Counted from the first letter of the stretch, positions 1 through 13,170 are shown. The stretch: DNA of 64,000 nucleotides from Diploscapter coronatus (GCA_964036155.1 OZ038422.1:84839201-84903200), one strand, 5' to 3'. Program-made: numbers and translations. Notes: generated by a model from the letters alone, not told the origin.

Positions 1-239
1 TTTGAAAGAGAGAGCGAATGAGAAACTAGAAAATTGAAAGCTAGGATCAGATTTGGATGAAAAACAGTAAATTAAATTAGAATATAGAGATTTAGCTTAC
101 TCCATATATCAAATTCAAATTCCTCTCAGATACAATATGAACCATCTTTGATCTTTTTTAATTTAACAATTATACTTTAATCTAACATAAAATAATAATA
201 ATTTAAAAACTGATTAATTATTTTTCATTTTAAATTTAG

Positions 240-524
240 CTAAACGAAGAGATCAACGAGAAATCGTCGGATATAATCCAAGAATTGCGATTTTGTATCG
301 ACGAATTACGGCGGTACTTGGATGATCAGGTAGATACAAATAAACAACATTTCTTTTTAAAAAATACAAATTAGGAATCTGGCGAGAGGAATAAACTATT
401 ATGGCAGCGATTTTTCTCCCTCGTCGATATGGCTGGTGCGGCGTTTTTCGTCGTCTTAAATTGTCTGATTACAATTTACATGTTTCGAGAACATATATTC
501 TACGCCCCAGATCACCCGCCGTAA
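240..524 (+). CDS. C-terminal exons of a Cys-loop ligand-gated ion channel subunit (partial)
   Basis: Two exons (240-329 and 375-524, stop TAA 522-524) join in phase 0 across a 45-nt intron. They encode the end of a protein whose 5' part lies outside the window. The first exon is a charged amphipathic stretch (LNEEINEKSSDIIQELRF), as in the cytoplasmic MA helix of pentameric receptors. The second has Trp-Gln-Arg-Phe-Phe, then one hydrophobic segment (about residues 43-67 of the fragment) with an Asn in the middle and a short extracellular tail, matching the TM4 pattern of nicotinic-like channels. The subunit type and ligand cannot be told from this piece. The family call rests on the MA-helix plus TM4 layout only; another multi-pass membrane protein ending in a TM segment is possible. 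Confidence 0.5.
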
Positions 525-2265
525 TATTTCCTAGAAGATTCTAGAGTTTAAAATTTTAGTTTTAAAAAATCTGAGTATAGATAGTTCGTCAAATTTTCTA
601 GATAATTCTAAAACTACAAAAATTAATATATTTTCTAGGATATTCTAGAACGAGATTGACTTCTTGTATACTCATAAAAACAATATTTAGAACTATTGTC
701 AATGGTCGATTACTTGAGACAAAATAAATAATGCAGAGATGAAAATATGCGAAGTGTGCATTGCGTAATTTCAAATAGTCGCCAAAGTCACTTCTTGAGA
801 ATCAATGAAGTGCCGTCTATTCGTTTGCAAACAATGCGTTAACTTTCATGCATCAAAATCTCATCGCTTTTATTTTATCTCAAGTAATCGGTCATTGACA
901 GCACAATTCTATATATTTTCTGAAATATTCTAGAATCTAGATTGCTTTTTAAAAATTCTCTAGAAACTTCTAGAATTATTTACCAACTTGCATCAACTTT
1001 CCACGGAATGATACTCAGCAAATATCATATTTGTTTCAAAACGCATCTATTTTCATGTTGAAGTTTTCGGGTTACAAAATTGATGTTGTTTTACATTTTG
1101 ATTAAAACCGAATGATCGGTATTTGAAAATAAATTCTGAAGATTTTATTAAAAATGAAAATAATAGCCAAAAATAACCAAAAAGATAACCCTTCCGCCTC
1201 TCCTGCATGTCAAATGCCTGGCAGTGAGATCGCTTTAAAGTGAGATAAAAATTCAAAACCCGAGCGTAAAAAAATCATGAAAAATCTTCTATAATGAATC
1301 GACCCTCTAGAAGCCGAATTTGAGGTCGAAATTTCTTGAATGTATGTGTTTTTTTTTTTTTTTTAAATTCCTCATTCGACTCTGATGGTTTACTATAATA
1401 TCCTTCATCTTCTTCAAAGAACTGCTTATCTCTGACCGTCTTTCGCTCATGTCTTGTGCAGAGGATCTAGAGAAAAAGGGTTTGTTTTATAGAGCGAGTA
1501 GCATAGAAGAGAGTGTAGAGAGTGAAAGAATGGACGAAATAATGTGAGATAGGTAGAGGCGCAGACGAAAAGGGAGAAATATCGATTCGCTTTCTCTGTA
1601 TGTCAGCCTGCAATACGCCTCTTCGACCACTTTTCCCCATCCTTCTTTACGAAACGCGGCCCGATATGTGAAATTCCATAAAATCGATGAAGTTTTCCGC
1701 TTTTTAATAGAAAAATCAATAAATATTTTTACTTTTAATGAAATTGTGGGTTACTGTAATCATTTGGTCGGTTTTTATATAGCAAAGCACGCGATGAAAC
1801 GATGTGTCCTCGAAATTAGCATTTCGAAGTTCCAATAAAGTTTTCCTAAAATGGATTTCATTATCGATTTTGCACGATTCATAGTCCAGACAGATATTGG
1901 TGAAAAGTATGTAGTTGAATTGCAAAAACTATTTTTGTCGAAAAGTTTCGCTCACTCTCCTAAAATACTAGCAGTTTTCCAAGAAAATAGTGATTTTATC
2001 GATATCAGGTGGCTTTTGATCAATATTCTTCTTTCGAAAATAGCAAGTGGAGGTAAAATTCTTTACCACTGATTCATCGATTTATCGATTTGTTTCCATT
2101 TCTGCTCCGCATATTTTGAAAATCTGATTTTTCTGATTTCTTGGCGATTTATTCTCGTTTTTCTGTTGATTTTTCGCGGATTTTCACGAAAATCGTTCGG
2201 ATTTCAGATTTCGCGGATTTGAAAGTCTTGGTGATACGGTAGTTGCTTTTCGTCCTGGGTTTACA
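525..2265. other. Intergenic spacer between channel gene and PNUTS
   Basis: No coding exon could be supported here; short ORFs near 1053, 1716 and 1851 are AT-rich and have no splice context. The spacer holds a fold-back element (695-901), clustered TTCTAGAA words on both sides of it, a purine-rich tract at 1470-1600, and the upstream region of PNUTS. A 3' splice-site-like TTTCAG at about 2199-2204 could be the trans-splice acceptor of PNUTS. Confidence 0.6.
695..901. repeat. Fold-back element, family A (copy 1)
   Basis: Imperfect terminal inverted repeats of about 30 bp: left TCGATTACTTGAGACAAAAT near 705-724, right its complement near 871-890. The loop has a second, weaker inner inverted repeat. 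A degenerate relative occurs at 40711-41071. Confidence 0.7.
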
Positions 2266-5200
2266 ATGTACAATGCGGACGCCTTGTTGGACCCGGAAGA
2301 TGATGATTTCGACGTTGAAGCTTACTACAATGGGCAGATGGTGGGTGACAATTTGAAAATAAGGAGATTTTGAAAAAAAAACCCAGCCATTTTTTGCTTG
2401 CTATTCAGCGTTTAGGCTAAATTTTCCGAGCGTACTCCCCTTAAGCCAAAATACTCCGCTAAAATCCTGTTGCGCACTCTCCTATGCATCGACTTTCTAT
2501 AGAAAAACTTTGTCTTGTGTACGCTCTCCTCTAAAATGTCTTATTTTGGCTCGAAGTCTGGCTCTATTTCATTTCAAAAATGGTTGAATTGTTCAAAATA
2601 GCGTGTTGTTGACGGTTAGTGGCGCTACAAAATTTCTTACGTCGTGATGTAATATCAGTTTTCTATGCTATTTATTTCGAACTTATCATTTTTCTGTAGC
2701 TTTTCCTTATCTTTATCGAAGCGCATCTTATCATATCATCTTTTAAGCACGCATTTTTTTTTTGTTTTTTTTTGCGTTTTTTGATTGATTCCTACGAACC
2801 TAATTTTCTTTTTCATTTAACGTTCTAGTTCTAAACTCGGCGTCTCCGTTCCATTCTTTATCACACTCCTATAGCCTACTTTATCGATCGATCCCTCATC
2901 GGAGTCTGTTTGTCTTTTTCTTTTCTTCTCTCTCTCTTTCTTTCTCTTCCTCTTCCATTCTTCCACACTACATTCTCTTTCGCCCTCGCCTTTTCTGTCC
3001 AAAAATAGTCTCGTTTACATGCTTCTTTTGTAGCGTCTTTGTTTTATTCCTTTTTGCAGCTCCTATTCCGAATTTTATGATTCTATCATTTTGTGGGCTT
3101 GGCTTTATGCCTCACTCCTTGCAATTTTTCAAAAATTTCAAATCGAGTTCTTGAGTTTTCAAGTTGATCATTCGAAATTCTTCATCGATCTTCTTCCATC
3201 AGAAATTATCCTGTTTTGGATATGCAAAATTTTTGTTAATTTCATTGACTTTTTTCTGGGGACGCAGCCAACTTCAAACAAGTCATATTTCGTTTGTAAT
3301 ATGCAAACTTTTGAACCTCATTGATTCTTTGAAGATACAGATAAATTTTAAAATGGTTGCTAAAATTTGAAATTTTCGACTTTTTTTTTATAAAAATAAA
3401 ATTTTTTCGAAAAACTTCAATGAGAAAACAATTTTTTCCAGATGGACGTTCCCTCGACTTCATCTGTTGGAGGAGCGTCAAACGGTGTGGATCAGTATGG
3501 CCAGCCTCAGTCACAGCAGCAGCAGCAACAACAACAGCAGTCGGAATTTTATCAAAATCATCAGCCCGCCCCCTCCGGCCAGACACAGTACCTCGTTCAG
3601 GATTACAGTAACTACGCCCCGCCCCCACAACAGGCACAATATCATCAGGTAGAGTTCTTTGTTTTTATTTTCACTCCTCCAAACGTTTTTTTTTTTCTTT
3701 TGAATTTTCAAAATTATCTCTTTTATATACTCATTTTGAAAATTCAATTAGAATCAGGTCTTGGACCCAAGTTCAAATTATACAACCCTTGTAAGTGAAC
3801 TTACAAGCATTGTAAATTGAACTCGAACCCGAGCCCAAGTTGCAACGTTTTCGAACTGCACGCAGCTAGCTGTATGGAACGGGGGATAGTGTGTATTTTC
3901 GAGAGACGAAAAGAAGCCTTGAAAAGACACAGTCTCGCTTCATGCAGTTAGCCGCGCGATTCGAAGACGCACAAGTCTGATTGAAATTTTTGAATTTCGC
4001 ACAGCTCGCATGAAATATCAATGATTTTGCGCACATTTTCAAATGCAATGTTCTGTATATAAGCATGAAAATGTGATATGAGATTATTGTTTTTCATTTT
4101 CTTTCCTCTGTCTGGGATTACGGTATTTGGTTTTTCTGTCTGATTCGTGACATCGTGATGACGTGTTTCAGCCAAACATACCGTATCCCCCGGTTCAACA
4201 GTCGCAAGTTTACGGTTATCATGCTCAATCGCAAATCGGCTCTGCTCCAATGCAAATGACAGCCACCTACAGTAACCACCAACAACCACCTGCATTTTAT
4301 CAAGATTACTGTAATAGTGGCAATCATCAGCAAGTGGTATATTGATTATTTTCTTGAAATTTAACGTCGTGGCGCCAATTTTATGGCGTCACGACGTCAC
4401 ATGTTAAAAATTTTCATTTTTCTCTAATTTCTTAAAAATCGCGTCCGGTTTTTACGAAACATGGGAAAAAACGTTATGTGAAAATTGTCGTGTGTATGGT
4501 GTGAGAATAACAAATTCCACCGAAAAAGTATGGTTCGCACAAACTAACAACAATAGATTTGCAAGAGAAAATGATATTTACGGCGTAAATTCAGAACTAC
4601 CCGATGCACGCCCACCAACAGGGTTATAGTAATCAGTCTGGGATGCAGATGACTGGTGCGATGCCACAGTACGGACATCACCCAACTCATCAATACGTGA
4701 GATTTTTAAATACCGTAATCCAAAATCGATTTTTTAGCCATTTTTCTGTACACAATATGTTAATTTTCAATTTCTCTGCACAAAACTATTTTCTATAGTA
4801 GATTAAAAATAACGTGATTTACGCAAATGACACTCTAAAAATTTAGATTATGACTACGGCGCCCCATTACTACCCACAGCAACAACAACCACCTGCTACT
4901 CAGAAGCAGCCGACGACTATAATGAACCAGGATGCAGTAGCCGTTCCCTTTCCACTCGTCGTCGAGGAAGAGATCGTCGTTCCGTCATCCGCCTCGATTC
5001 AGACTACCGCCCCAGCGCCATCCACGAAGGCATCGTCGTCGTCAGGACGTCAGAAGACGACGTCAGGGACGTCATCGACGAAAAAACGACGCACCGACCC
5101 GGCGCCAGTGGCGCATGTTGGAGCGACGTGCGTAAAAATGCATTTAATTTTTTATTCTTTGAGAAGTTTATTTTTTTTTAGAAAATATCATAAATTGCTA

Positions 5201-8200
5201 ACAATTCGTAACTTTTTATATACAACTTCATAAAGAATTGTATACGCTTCAAATCAAGACAAAAAGAGTATACAAAGTGAAATGTTGATGAAATGATTAA
5301 AAGTTAACAAAATGTCATGAAGATGCAAAGTTGAAATGTTCAAGTATTACATTGAAAGTCAGTTGGAAAAGTTGTAGAAAATTCATAGACATTTTATTAA
5401 ATTAAAAACTTTGTTATCGAACAATTCTAAGAAATCTGTCCTAAAGCTACATTTTTCGCTGATTCTGGGCCCGTATTAAGTCTCTCCTCTAGGTTGATCT
5501 CCAGTTAACTAGTCTAGTTAACTCGATCTTCTTTGCATTTTGGGAGAGAGTTAACCTGACCTGAGGAGTTTGGTACAGGTCCTGAATGGAGCAGATTTTC
5601 GAATCTTTTCGGGAAAAATTCCAGGATTTGTATAATTTAATGATTTTTTACAGTAAGTGTTTTAGCGATGCTGCGTACGATGCCGCGTTGCGGAGAATCA
5701 GTACGGAGGCGGGCTGGAAGCTGATGAATTCGTGGATCAGAAAGGCCAGGGACGAAAATAACATCGATATGCTCAAGGACTTGTTGGCCAAATGTTCCAA
5801 GGTTGATATTTTAAAATTGATGCATGTATAAGATCTTTTTTCCTATAATTTTCGAGCTTGTTTTTTGGTTACAAAGGTTAAAATTCTATTTTTAGCAATT
5901 TTATTTTATCTAAAAGATAAAATTGCTTTTTTCTAAGAAAATAAAATCTGAGGAAAAGAATTAAAATTACTTGGTTTTTTCAGGCCCAGGTCTCCATGGA
6001 ACTCTTGCTCTCAAACGATACGCCCCGGTTGGTGAAAAGGCTAGCGAAAAATTCGCCCAATTCAGGTTTTTCTTAAAAAATTATTTTTAAAAGAAGTTTA
6101 AATTGAGAAAAATCAAGAAATAAAAGATATTAAAAAATAAAAATTCTAGAAGTCAAACAGCTGGCGAACATTTGTGTTGCAAAGTGGATGGACGAAGTGT
6201 CTAATCTGAACGACCCAGCGGCGAAAAGGGCTATGAACGCCAGGTATAATTTTAAATTTTGATTTGACATCACGAAAATTCGATATTTTGACGTCTTCTG
6301 AAAATGATATTATTTGAATTTTAGCAAGGAGAAAGACAGAGCTCTCTCCCCACAGTCGGTCGAATCCAAAAAGGACGCCCGCAAAGAAGAGAAGAAGTCA
6401 AAGAAAGACGACGCTCATTCAAAGGAAAAGGAAAAAGACAGGTGGGGTGCTCTGCGTCAATGACTTTTCATAGTGATTAATCATATCAGTTCTATCGATT
6501 TTTTGCGATTCTTCGAAGAACGAAAAGAAATATTCGTTGCTCTGAGTCTCTAACCATTTTTATATGATTAAAGATGCCCGAGTAATATCGATTTTTGGAA
6601 ATGATGTATGATTTCAGTGCCAAGAAGGAGCCGTCTGGAAGTGAGGAGAAGAAAGACAAGGAAAGAGAAAAAGAGAAGGAGAAGCGACGTCCAAACAAAG
6701 CCCACGTCTACAGATCCAAGGACCGTTTGACAGGTAACGGGTTTGGCCGTAATTTCGAAAAATAACGTTGTTGTCTAAAGATTATAGTCATCTTTTTTAA
6801 TTTCGAAGAAAAATATCGCTATTTAAAAATGTGCTTAATAAGCCTGAAGCAAATTTCAGGTACCCCTCATCAAAATCGAACCTCCTCCGCCTGCTGTATT
6901 TCATGTACCGATTCTTGCGGGCCGGTCCCGTGCCTATCATTTGCTCTATTTTATCAGGATTTATCACAACGCTTTCATCATCATTCGTTGATTTTTTTGA
7001 TAGTAATCAGGCCTTCGGACTCGCTCCCTCTTGCCCCTCTGACTCGACTCGAAAAAAGGCGAGAGACGCGCGGAGGAAGAGGCGGGGTCTCGAAGGCAAA
7101 ACTACAGTATCCTTCTTTAAGAGAATTACAGTATCCTCCTACTTCTTTATATGTCGTTGCACGAATACAATACAAAAACGTTGAACGATTTGACGAACAA
7201 GTAATAAAGTTGAAGAAGTTTCAATTCAAAAGAAAATCCCAGTGTGCACATAGTACAGAAGTTTTAGTTCTCTAAAAGCCGAATATATTTTATTGTCGAT
7301 TACGGCTGTTGCGGATTCTGAATCTAAATGATGTCGTGACGCTACCGTATTCTTTGAATCTAGAACACGTTATATGCTATATTCTGTAGAATTCTATAGT
7401 TGACATCTCGATTATTCATACGTTTTTCTTTCCACCCTAATGACCTATGCGCGTTATCTTTTTCCATCTTATCTATGATTTCGAAATTTCTTAACTTTTT
7501 TTTTCGAAAGGTACCATGTTATACGGCAGGACGGGGGTTCGTTTGATTTTTTTTTTTTTAAATTACCAATCAATTTTTTGAGGTCATCTTTTTATAAGAA
7601 GTCAGAAATTTCAAATAGAGATCCAACACATTTCGAAAAGAGATCAAACAAAATTCTAAAAAGATCAAAAATGCGATTTTCAGGCCTTCTAGATGAAGAC
7701 ATCAAACCGCCTGAGACGAAAAAGAAGAAGATTGAAAAGCCGCCTGCCATCCCAACTCAGTTCCAGCATCCACCAACCAACCCGCCAAATACATCCACCA
7801 CCACCACTGCGCCAGCAGGCTCCAAAGAAAAGGAAAAAGATAAGGAGAAAGAGAAGAAGCCTATCATCTCTCCGAAAAGTAAGTTACAGTAATCTTTCAA
7901 ATGTTTCAAAATAAAGTTCTTTTTTTTTTGAAAATATATAGTAATTTTTAGAAGAAAATGATGTATTTACGCGTTCTTAAAAACTGCAATATATATTTTT
8001 TTTGAAAAAAAAACTACAGCAACCCCTAAAAATTAACATATATTTTAGACAGCAATGCGACCTTTTCGACGGGTTTCATGGACGCCCTACTCATGCCGAC
8101 GCCCGTTCAGCCCAAGAAAAAGAAGCCAGCCAAGTCGAAGGCCACGGAAAAACCAAAGGAAACCAGCGTTCTGGTAAGGGAACTTTAAAATTCTAATTTT

Positions 8201-11200
8201 CAAAGGGACATATGCAATTCTTCTATTTTTAAAGGGAGATATATGGCATTTGGGATTATGAAATCGTTTTTTTGTTTCAGGACGGCCTATTCAAAGATGC
8301 TGAAACTCTGAAGAAGATAGAGGAGCCTGCCAAGCCCCCAAAACAGAAATCTCCCACTCCCATCGCTGACCCGACTCCGCAAATTCCAGAGGAAGAGGTG
8401 GGATTTTGAAACTTTTAGGGAGTAACAATGATTTATTTTTCTAAATTGCTATGGTATTAATGACTCTTTTCGAAATTTAGGTCGACCTTCCGCCTCCTGG
8501 GAAAAGACGTATTCGTTTTGCTGATGAAGAAGGGAAAGAGCTTACCACTGTAAGGGAATTCGAGATTGAAGAAGGAGAAAGGAGTAAGATTCTTGAAAAT
8601 TTAAAAATAAGATCAAACCTATACAGAGATAAAAATTTGAAAAATATATCAAAATTTGTGAAAAGAACAATATCTCTTTCAGTCAACGTGAATCGCATGT
8701 CGCCAGAAGACATGAAGCACCACGAGATGATCATGGAGAAACGATTCCGGCAGCAGACCAATCTAGACGACGAAGAGAGAGAGGAGGACGGCAGGCAGGG
8801 CTATCAGCAGCAGCAGGTCAGGGTGAGTTATGATTTATTATTATTATTTTTTATTGTTTTAATTTTTTTTTTTTAATATTTTAAACCTTTTTCAGTGGCG
8901 ACTTCTGACCATCGACACTTCCGGCTTCGACATCCCTCATGTGGATCGGGGGTGCAATAGTATTGCAGCTCAGGTACACTAGATTCAGAACATTTAAATC
9001 CAGTTTGACATTTTAGTTTTTCTTTTAAAGGATATGAGTGGAAAAGAAATTTATATAGTAGCTAAATTTTAATCTATGAAAAGAATATTTCTTTCAGGAA
9101 GAATTCGAAAGACAGAAGCATGCGATGCGGGCTTTCGATGATCCGAATTAGTGGGTTTTTAAAAATACTTTTAAATTTCAACTTAAAAAGGAATCGTACA
9201 AAATCATAATAAAATATGTGCTGGAAAAGTTTAAAATTATCAGGCATATTGTCTAATTCCAAATTGAAAACAAAAAAAACATAATAAAGTTATAATAGTA
9301 TGAAAATATATAAATTTTGAAGAAAAGGGAATTTTTATTGAAAATTTTAGTCCCTCGGAAATCAGCGGTGAGCCCGAAGACTTCGACCCGCTGGCCGCAC
9401 GTCGATACGTTCCGCCCACCATTCCGACTGAGCCGATCGAAAATGAGGAAGAGGAGAATGGAAATGGGCACGATCAGGAAGAACATATGGTGAAAATTAG
9501 CAAAAAATAATAACACCATTTTCATATATATGAACTTTATATGACTTCACTTTATATTTTTATGTGACATCACTTTGAAAAATGATATTATTTTAAAAGT
9601 TGATTAATGACGACGTCCTTTAAAAAGTTGTTTTACGACGTCCCTAAACATTGGTATTTTAGAATACGGAAATCCGCTCCCCAACTGATTCCGACGACGC
9701 AAAAGACAACTCGGCAGATTCGGCCTTAGGAGCGAGCGCCCTCCCCGCCAGCCTTCAGAACTTGCTCAACGGACTCAAACAGAAGGTGAGCATTTTAACC
9801 TATTTTTAAATCAATTTTAATTTTTATAAAAGTAGCAAACTAAAAAAATAATATTCATCTTTATTTTTAGTAAATAAAAGGTATACAAAATCCTGAAAAC
9901 CTTAAAATATCTTAAGCAAACTATTAAAAAATTCGAAATAAAAATTGAAAACGATAAGGGCCCGTTTAGACTTAGTTGCAATGCAACTTGCGACCTGCAA
10001 CTCGCTCAAAATAAAGTGAGAAATTAAAAGAGCGCAATTGAATCATTTCTCGTTCTCTCTTGATTTCCCAGACTGTCCCAAGCGAGTTGCAAGCTGCATT
10101 GGCAACTAAATTTGAACGGGCCCTAAGTAAAATGTCAAATTTCCAGGGTATGATGAGTGGTGACGGCAACACGTCCTCTGCGTCTTCCGTCGTCGGGAGC
10201 AGTTTCTCTTCGCTGCTGCCTTCGATTTCGTCCATTTCCTCGCTGTCGTCGTCGATAAATTCCATCACCTCGAGCAGCGCTACGCCCATCCTACCCACCA
10301 TTCAGGTCGCGCAATTGGCTTCACTGGCTCAGGTATGTTTTTGCTAACTATGGTGTTGTGAGGAGGTAGATACTATGAATTACGCTTGGTTTCAAATAAA
10401 AAATCCTGAATAAACTACTCTGACGACGAGAAATTCAAGTATTTTCTACTTATCATATCTCAGAAGATATAAGAAAATCTTTCTCTATACATAAAATCCT
10501 CAATAAAACTTATTTTTAATAAAATTAACGGATACATAGCGTTGCGCAACACACGCCCTCCCCCTCTGACGAACATCATCCCTAGATCTGAAAATTTAAA
10601 TAAAAAAGATGAAAATTCCATTTTTCAGACCCCCGCCTATCAGCAAATCCCGGCCTACCAACAGATCAGTTCGGCGGCGGACCACCTGTTCGGCACTTCA
10701 TCGTCTTCTTCCCTTCAACTGCTGACTGGCGTCGATGTGCACGCCCCGACCATGCCCATACTTGGAGCCGCAGGCGCCCGATTTCCGACACGACTTGATT
10801 CGGGATGTACGTTGTTTTTGCGCAAAAATTTAAATATGGCGCCCTTTTAAATTTACACAATGCCTTTTACTTAAAATGGGATCTTTTGATTTTTCCGAGT
10901 TATGATAACGCATTTTTACTTTAAATATATGACGTCTTTGTTTTTATAATGGTGCCTTTTTAAAATACTTCTAAAGAAATAAGAAAACTGGGTATACTCG
11001 AACTCATTTCTTTATTTTAGAAGATTACATCATTTATTACAAAATAGGTTCTGGTTAGGAAAGGATGGATTTAGCTGAATCACATGGATTCAGTGAAGGG
11101 GAAAGAGGGAGAGATAATAAGAAAACGATCCATTTAAATGGATGCTAGATTAATAAAATAGAAACGTTAGACAGATTGCTCATAATGAATCATCTTATAA

Positions 11201-11981
11201 ATTTGGTCTTGAATTTAGAAATCGTGTAGAAACTAAAGTGAAATGAGTTATTTTGCGATAATGTTGGATTTTCAGTCGCGACTCGCCAATGCGTCTATTT
11301 CCGAACGCCCCAGGGATGTCACTTCGGCGCGCGGTGTCGCTTCGCGCACGGCGATCAGCCACCTGCTATCGTAAGTTCAGAATTTTCAAATGACGCCTTT
11401 TGAATTAAAACAGAAAAATATATTACGCCACCTCATAACTTCATCTTTGCTTAAAATTACCTAATTTGACTTATGACGCCATCTAAATTTTTACAAATTA
11501 TAACTCTTTTATTTTCCAGCTGCAACACACCGGACGCGGTCGCGGTTTCGTCGGTCGGGGACGGGACTTCGGGTTCAGAGGGGCGTCGTACGGTCGAGGC
11601 GCCTATGTGAGCGGCATGAGGAGCGGCAAGCAGCAGATCGTGGACAAGTGGTAAGATCGCATGGTTTTGGATTTCTGACAAAATATTTGAATTAAAAAAG
11701 TATATAATTTAAAATATTTCCACATATCTAATATTCATCTATCAATTTTTTAAAGATTTTTTTTGTAAAATTTAATTTATGTTTTCAGGGACGAAGGCCT
11801 ACCTCTTGGTGGTGATAAGCTTGGGGAACTGCAGCAGTCTGAAATGATGACGCCGATGGAAACCAACGCCCCACCGACTGCATCAATTGGCGGACTGATG
11901 ACGTCACCCAAGGAGGAGCAATCACCTGCTGGACCAAATGTGGCGGACGTCGACATGGAATCCCCCGCAAGCCCCACCTAA
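2266..11981 (+). CDS. PPP1R10: PNUTS / protein phosphatase 1 regulatory subunit 10 homologue
   Basis: 24 coding exons, 1080 aa: 2266-2340, 3442-3648, 4172-4336, 4595-4696, 4847-5127, 5654-5801, 5984-6065, 6150-6243, 6325-6441, 6618-6733, 7684-7878, 8049-8173, 8281-8397, 8481-8583, 8683-8822, 8896-8973, 9098-9150, 9351-9489, 9663-9785, 10147-10332, 10629-10806, 11276-11370, 11520-11650, 11789-11981. Order of parts: Q/N/P-rich leader (about 1-277), TFIIS N-terminal-type helical domain (about 278-385), Lys/Glu-rich linker, the conserved [11 protein letters not shown] segment, an RVxF-type PP1-docking motif in KRRIRFADE followed by EIEEGERINVNRM, acidic and Ser-rich stretches, a CCCH zinc finger (C-x8-C-x5-C-x3-H) and a short RG-rich tail. 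In animals PNUTS targets PP1 to chromatin and RNA polymerase II termination with WDR82 and TOX4. The start is uncertain: an ATG at 3442, directly after a splice site, is an alternative. Confidence 0.93.
3850..3964. repeat. Fold-back element, family E (copy 1)
   Basis: Lies in PNUTS intron 2. The ends TTCGAACTGCACGCAGCTAG and its partner CATGCAGTTAGCCGCGCGAT pair imperfectly. The same family is found in intron 1 of rpl-30 (51322-51438), where the termini are better preserved. Confidence 0.7.
9958..10123. mobile_element. MITE, 166 bp, with 3-bp target duplication TAA (copy 1)
   Basis: Sits in PNUTS intron 19. It begins GGGCCCGTTTAGACTTAGTT and ends with the imperfect complement (CAACTAAATTTGAACGGGCC). 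TAA flanks both sides, as expected for a 3-bp target site duplication. A second copy with its own duplication is at 32375-32528. Internally it has no ORF. A 3-bp duplication is typical of PIF/Harbinger-derived MITEs, but the superfamily cannot be fixed without a transposase. Confidence 0.82.
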
Positions 11982-12218
11982 CTAAATGAATGAATGTTCC
12001 CCAATTTTCTGGCACTTTTCCAAGGTGTTCCCAAACCCTTTGGTTCTCTTTCGGGATTCCCGAAACAAACATCAAGATTGTTTCGAAAGTTTCTGCGACT
12101 TTAAAATTGTTCCCAGAGCTTCCGAAACATCGAAAAGTTCCCAGCCTAGAGGCAAATAAGGTTTTGATGTTTCAGAAACGGTTGTCCCACCCAAATATCC
12201 CGTTTTGTTTGTTACAAT

Positions 12219-12224
12219 AATAAA
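12219..12224 (+). terminator. Poly(A) signal of PNUTS
   Basis: AATAAA lies 238 bp after the PNUTS stop codon and is followed by a GT/T-rich stretch. No other AATAAA occurs between the stop and this site. Confidence 0.6.
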
Positions 12225-12723
12225 GTCTGCTCATTTCAAATACGAAAAATTTAACTACAGTAATTCAAATTCAGTACCCATCTACGATCTAGTCTTTTCT
12301 GCTATATGTTTTCTTCCTATGGGATTTATTACCTTGGTGTTTTAAGATTCTACATATTATATTTCCTGGTTAAGACTCTCTAAGACTTGTATAGGGTAAG
12401 CGCTATCTTGCATAGAACATGATTTTCTCTTTTGGTATGAAAAGACAAGTTATTCACCCATCTTATTAAGCTCTGTGATTTTATCCTTGTTTTCGACAAA
12501 GTGTGATTTTTCGTTGACATTATCTTATTTATCATCACCAAATTTGGGTCTTCTCTTAAATAATTTGCCCATTTTAAGTGAGTTGTGAAAGACTGTCAAA
12601 TATGTTAGATTAAGCATTTTTGATAGGGGCTACTTTTTGTTTTATTTTTTCCCTACAAAACCGTGAGTTTTGATCATTTTTAAGGGTATCAATGAGTTGT
12701 TTGAAGTCGTTCCAGACCTTAGA

Positions 12724-12917
12724 ACTTTTGGCACTTCCATTTTGAACATGACAGCGAGAAGAAAGGCGAAATATCATAGAAAAGCGCGGTAGCAGAGAAC
12801 GAGAAGAAAAGCGAATGTGTTTTCCCATCTTTCTTTTCGTTGTCTGCCACCGTGCGTTCCCATGCTACTTTCCTCTCTTCTCGCTGTCATATTTAATATG
12901 GGAATGTCAAAAACTTT
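12724..12917. repeat. Fold-back element, family K
   Basis: Imperfect inverted repeats of about 44 bp at both ends; the best-matching part is ATGACAGCGAGAAGA (left) against TCTTCTCGCTGTCAT (right). Single copy in this window. Confidence 0.75.
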
Positions 12918-13170
12918 AAAGCCTGGTCGTTGCGTTTTATTTTAACCTTATTATTTTATCTTAAACCGATTTAATAAAGACTTATGAAAATACTTTATTT
13001 TTCGATTCAAATAAATTAACAATAAATTAGTCGTAACTGATAACCGGAGGAATGGCTTGGAAGGGTGTTGCGCAAAATCACAGGCAGCGATAGACTTTGA
13101 AAAGATTAACAAGGCCCGGGGTATATGAAATCCCGATTCCACATATATTCGGATATATCAGATACCCTGC

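Larger units (their letters stand above)
11982..13170. other. Tail-to-tail spacer between PNUTS and the SWIP-10-like gene
   Basis: Contains the 3' UTR of PNUTS with its poly(A) signal, a long fold-back element (12724-12917), and on the minus strand a candidate AATAAA at 12994-12999 for the SWIP-10-like gene. No coding sequence seen. Confidence 0.6.

Noticed and set aside
1716..2072. Short opposing ORFs of about 70 codons in the first spacer
   Set aside because: AT-rich, no splice or start context and no recognisable domain.
2740..3060. Pyrimidine-rich tract (CTCTCTCTTTCTTTC) and an ORF of Glu/Arg/Lys on the minus strand
   Set aside because: Low-complexity intron sequence; the ORF is only the translation of the complementary purine run.
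6829..7275. Open frames of 117-148 codons after an AAATTTCAG inside PNUTS intron 10, one reading [14 protein letters not shown]
   Set aside because: Exon 6618-6733 ends in phase 1 and joins exactly to 7684 ([13 protein letters not shown], matching the PNUTS RSTG region). The frame with the proline-rich reading would need phase 0, so this is intronic or at most an alternative exon.
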